Shown here piece after piece: positions 62,873 to 64,000 of a DNA stretch of 64,000 bases. The stretch spans positions 56,252-120,251 of the forward strand of contig NZ_SETE01000008.1 of NCBI RefSeq assembly GCF_004152935.1. The letters run 5' to 3'. The position numbers were made by a program, and so were the translations under genes. Source of the stretch: Brumimicrobium glaciale. Its GTDB lineage: Bacteria; Bacteroidota; Bacteroidia; Flavobacteriales_D; Crocinitomicaceae. The notes under the pieces are model-generated. The model was given only the letters and a program-made list of their open reading frames with translations, was not told the origin of the DNA and did no database searches. Numbering within the stretch: position 1 is the stretch's first letter; every line of letters begins with the position of its first letter.

Positions 62873-63742
62873 ATGAGACAATTAAAAATAAGCAAACAAG
62901 TAACCAACAGAGAAACTGCATCTTTGGACAAGTACTTGGTGGAAATCGGGAGAGTTGATTTAATCACTGCCCAAGAAGAAGTAGAATTAGCGCGCCGTAT
63001 TAAGGCCGGTGATCAGCGCGCTTTGGATAAATTGACACGTGCTAACTTGCGATTCGTTGTATCCGTAGCCAAACAATACCAAAACCAAGGACTCACACTT
63101 CCAGATTTAATTAATGAAGGAAATGTGGGATTAATTAAAGCTGCAACACGTTTCGATGAAACGAGAGGTTTTAAATTTATTTCCTACGCAGTTTGGTGGA
63201 TCCGTCAATCTATTTTACAGGCATTGGCTGAGCAAGCAAGAATTGTTCGCTTACCGTTGAACAAAATTGGTTCAATAGGAAAAGTGAATAGGGCTTATTC
63301 AGAATTAGAGCAGAAATTTGAACGCGCTCCATCAGCAGAGGAGTTAGCGCATCATTTAGAACTCCCTGTTAAAGATGTGAAGCATGCACTTGAATCGAAT
63401 GGTAGACATGTATCAATGGATGCTCCTTTAAAAGAAGGAGATGAGTCAAGTTCAAATATGTATGATTTACTTGAAAACGATACGCTCAAAGGACCTGAAG
63501 AAGGTTTACTTTATCAGTCTTTACAAAAAGAAATCAATCGCTCTTTGAGTACGCTTACCTTAAGAGAGGCAGATGTTCTGAAACTTTACTTCGGAATAGA
63601 TGGGAAAAGACAAATGAGTTTAGATGAAATTGGCTACAGATTCGATTTAACAAGAGAACGCGTTCGTCAGATTAAAGAAAAAGCAGTTCGCCGCTTGAGA
63701 CATACTTCAAGAAGCAAAATGCTTAAATCATATTTAGGATAA
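62873..63742 (+). CDS. rpoD: Primary RNA polymerase sigma factor (sigma-70, SigA type)
   Basis: This is a 289-residue sigma-70 protein with no region 1.1 and a short N-terminus, as usual for Bacteroidota SigA. Region 1.2 begins [14 protein letters not shown]. Region 2 has [17 protein letters not shown] and [20 protein letters not shown]. Region 3 follows, and region 4 holds the [22 protein letters not shown]. By phylum it reads the TTTG-N19-TAnnTTTG promoters seen in this window. The leader before ATG 62873 is AT-rich; a TAAACTTTTG phrase lies near 62838 but its spacing is off by one. A strong terminator follows. Confidence 0.97.
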   Translation: MRQLKISKQVTNRETASLDKYLVEIGRVDLITAQEEVELARRIKAGDQRALDKLTRANLRFVVSVAKQYQNQGLTLPDLINEGNVGLIKAATRFDETRGFKFISYAVWWIRQSILQALAEQARIVRLPLNKIGSIGKVNRAYSELEQKFERAPSAEELAHHLELPVKDVKHALESNGRHVSMDAPLKEGDESSSNMYDLLENDTLKGPEEGLLYQSLQKEINRSLSTLTLREADVLKLYFGIDGKRQMSLDEIGYRFDLTRERVRQIKEKAVRRLRHTSRSKMLKSYLG

Positions 63743-63761
63743 ACTACTTTTACTATATATC

Positions 63762-63805
63762 AAGCCGTCGCTAATGGTTGCAAAATCATAAGCGACGGCT
63801 TTTTT
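63762..63805 (+). terminator. Terminator of the sigma factor gene
   Basis: AAGCCGTCGCT (63762-63772) pairs with AGCGACGGCTT (63791-63801) across an 18-nt loop, followed by a T-run to 63805. Confidence 0.93.
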
Positions 63806-63958
63806 ATTGGATACGTTTTGACTAAAGCCCTGAACCAACTCTGAACGAACTCAGCATATGACATTATCTTTATTGGTTCTACCACTATTTTAATGGGAAC
63901 TCATACAATATGGATTCTAAAATATTTATCAATAATTATTCATTCCTTAAATAACTAG

Positions 63959-64000
63959 CTCCAGAGGAGCGACATATTAATAGCCAAGTACACTAGTGTA
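63959..64000 (+). repeat. REP-like two-hairpin repeat, copy C, cut by the window end
   Basis: A mini-hairpin CTCC-AGA-GGAG (63959-63969) and a linker with CATATTAATAGCCAAG are followed by the palindrome TACACTAGTGTA (63989-64000). It matches copies A and B near 15.7-15.9 kb in layout. The second hairpin continues beyond the window. Confidence 0.8.

Overview
The window looks like a chromosomal segment of a member of Bacteroidota, most likely order Flavobacteriales; I cannot place it lower than that from sequence alone. The evidence is AT-rich DNA, several secreted proteins ending in type IX secretion (T9SS) sorting domains of type A (1534-3576, 10120-11160, 19155-23393) and type B (54447-56453), a TonB receptor with an N-terminal carboxypeptidase-like domain, a Porin_10-type porin, a short primary sigma factor without region 1.1, and promoters of the Bacteroidota form TTTG-N19-TAnnTTTG.

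Layout. 1-15.3 kb: envelope and secreted proteins (thioredoxin-like protein, Omp28-like T9SS protein, PagL-like lipid A deacylase coupled to a DUF2807 lipoprotein, TonB receptor, MMPL transporter, porin) plus mazG. 15.3-19.1 kb: a gene-poor stretch with a 64-bp perfect palindrome between inverted REP-like repeats, then a LytTR two-component operon with direct-repeat motifs on both sides. 19.1-24.4 kb: a 1412-residue modular adhesin and a candidate structured small RNA. 24.3-36 kb: lipoprotein, purine-rich 88-bp tandem repeat, Nudix/MazG housecleaning pair, EI24 membrane protein with a 56-residue partner, lytic transglycosylase, cmk, MutS2, a MazF-like pair, rlmF. 36.1-40.2 kb: a zinc/manganese ABC transporter operon. 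40.4-44.1 kb: an accessory island with a Cys-rich protein, RhuM, a broken HigA antitoxin and a Fic protein whose promoter holds four 24-bp direct repeats. 44.2-53.7 kb: fabD and a nucleotide-sugar/polysaccharide cluster. 53.7-64 kb: a T9SS-domain remnant, a T9SS type B protein, ffh, lipoproteins, meaB, dapD and the primary sigma factor.

How the genes fit together. The six-gene block 53671-47329 reads as one minus-strand operon. It makes UDP-glucuronate and UDP-xylose (Ugd, UXS) and a di-N-acetylated glucuronate sugar of the WbpA/B/D/E type; dTDP-glucose dehydratase and a CpsB-type phosphatase follow. The metal transporter operon has the order binding protein, ATPase, permease, permease, and both permeases carry extra cytoplasmic winged-helix-like tails.

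The points I would look at first are the candidate ~280-nt RNA at 23907-24187, the MazF-like gene joined to an unfamiliar 152-residue partner behind apparently leaderless promoters (33.4-34.9 kb), and the Fic protein with an AbiEi-like N-terminus facing 24-bp iterons (42.4-44.1 kb). No tRNA, rRNA, CRISPR array, intact insertion sequence or prophage was seen. All functions come from reading motifs by eye; no database search was run.
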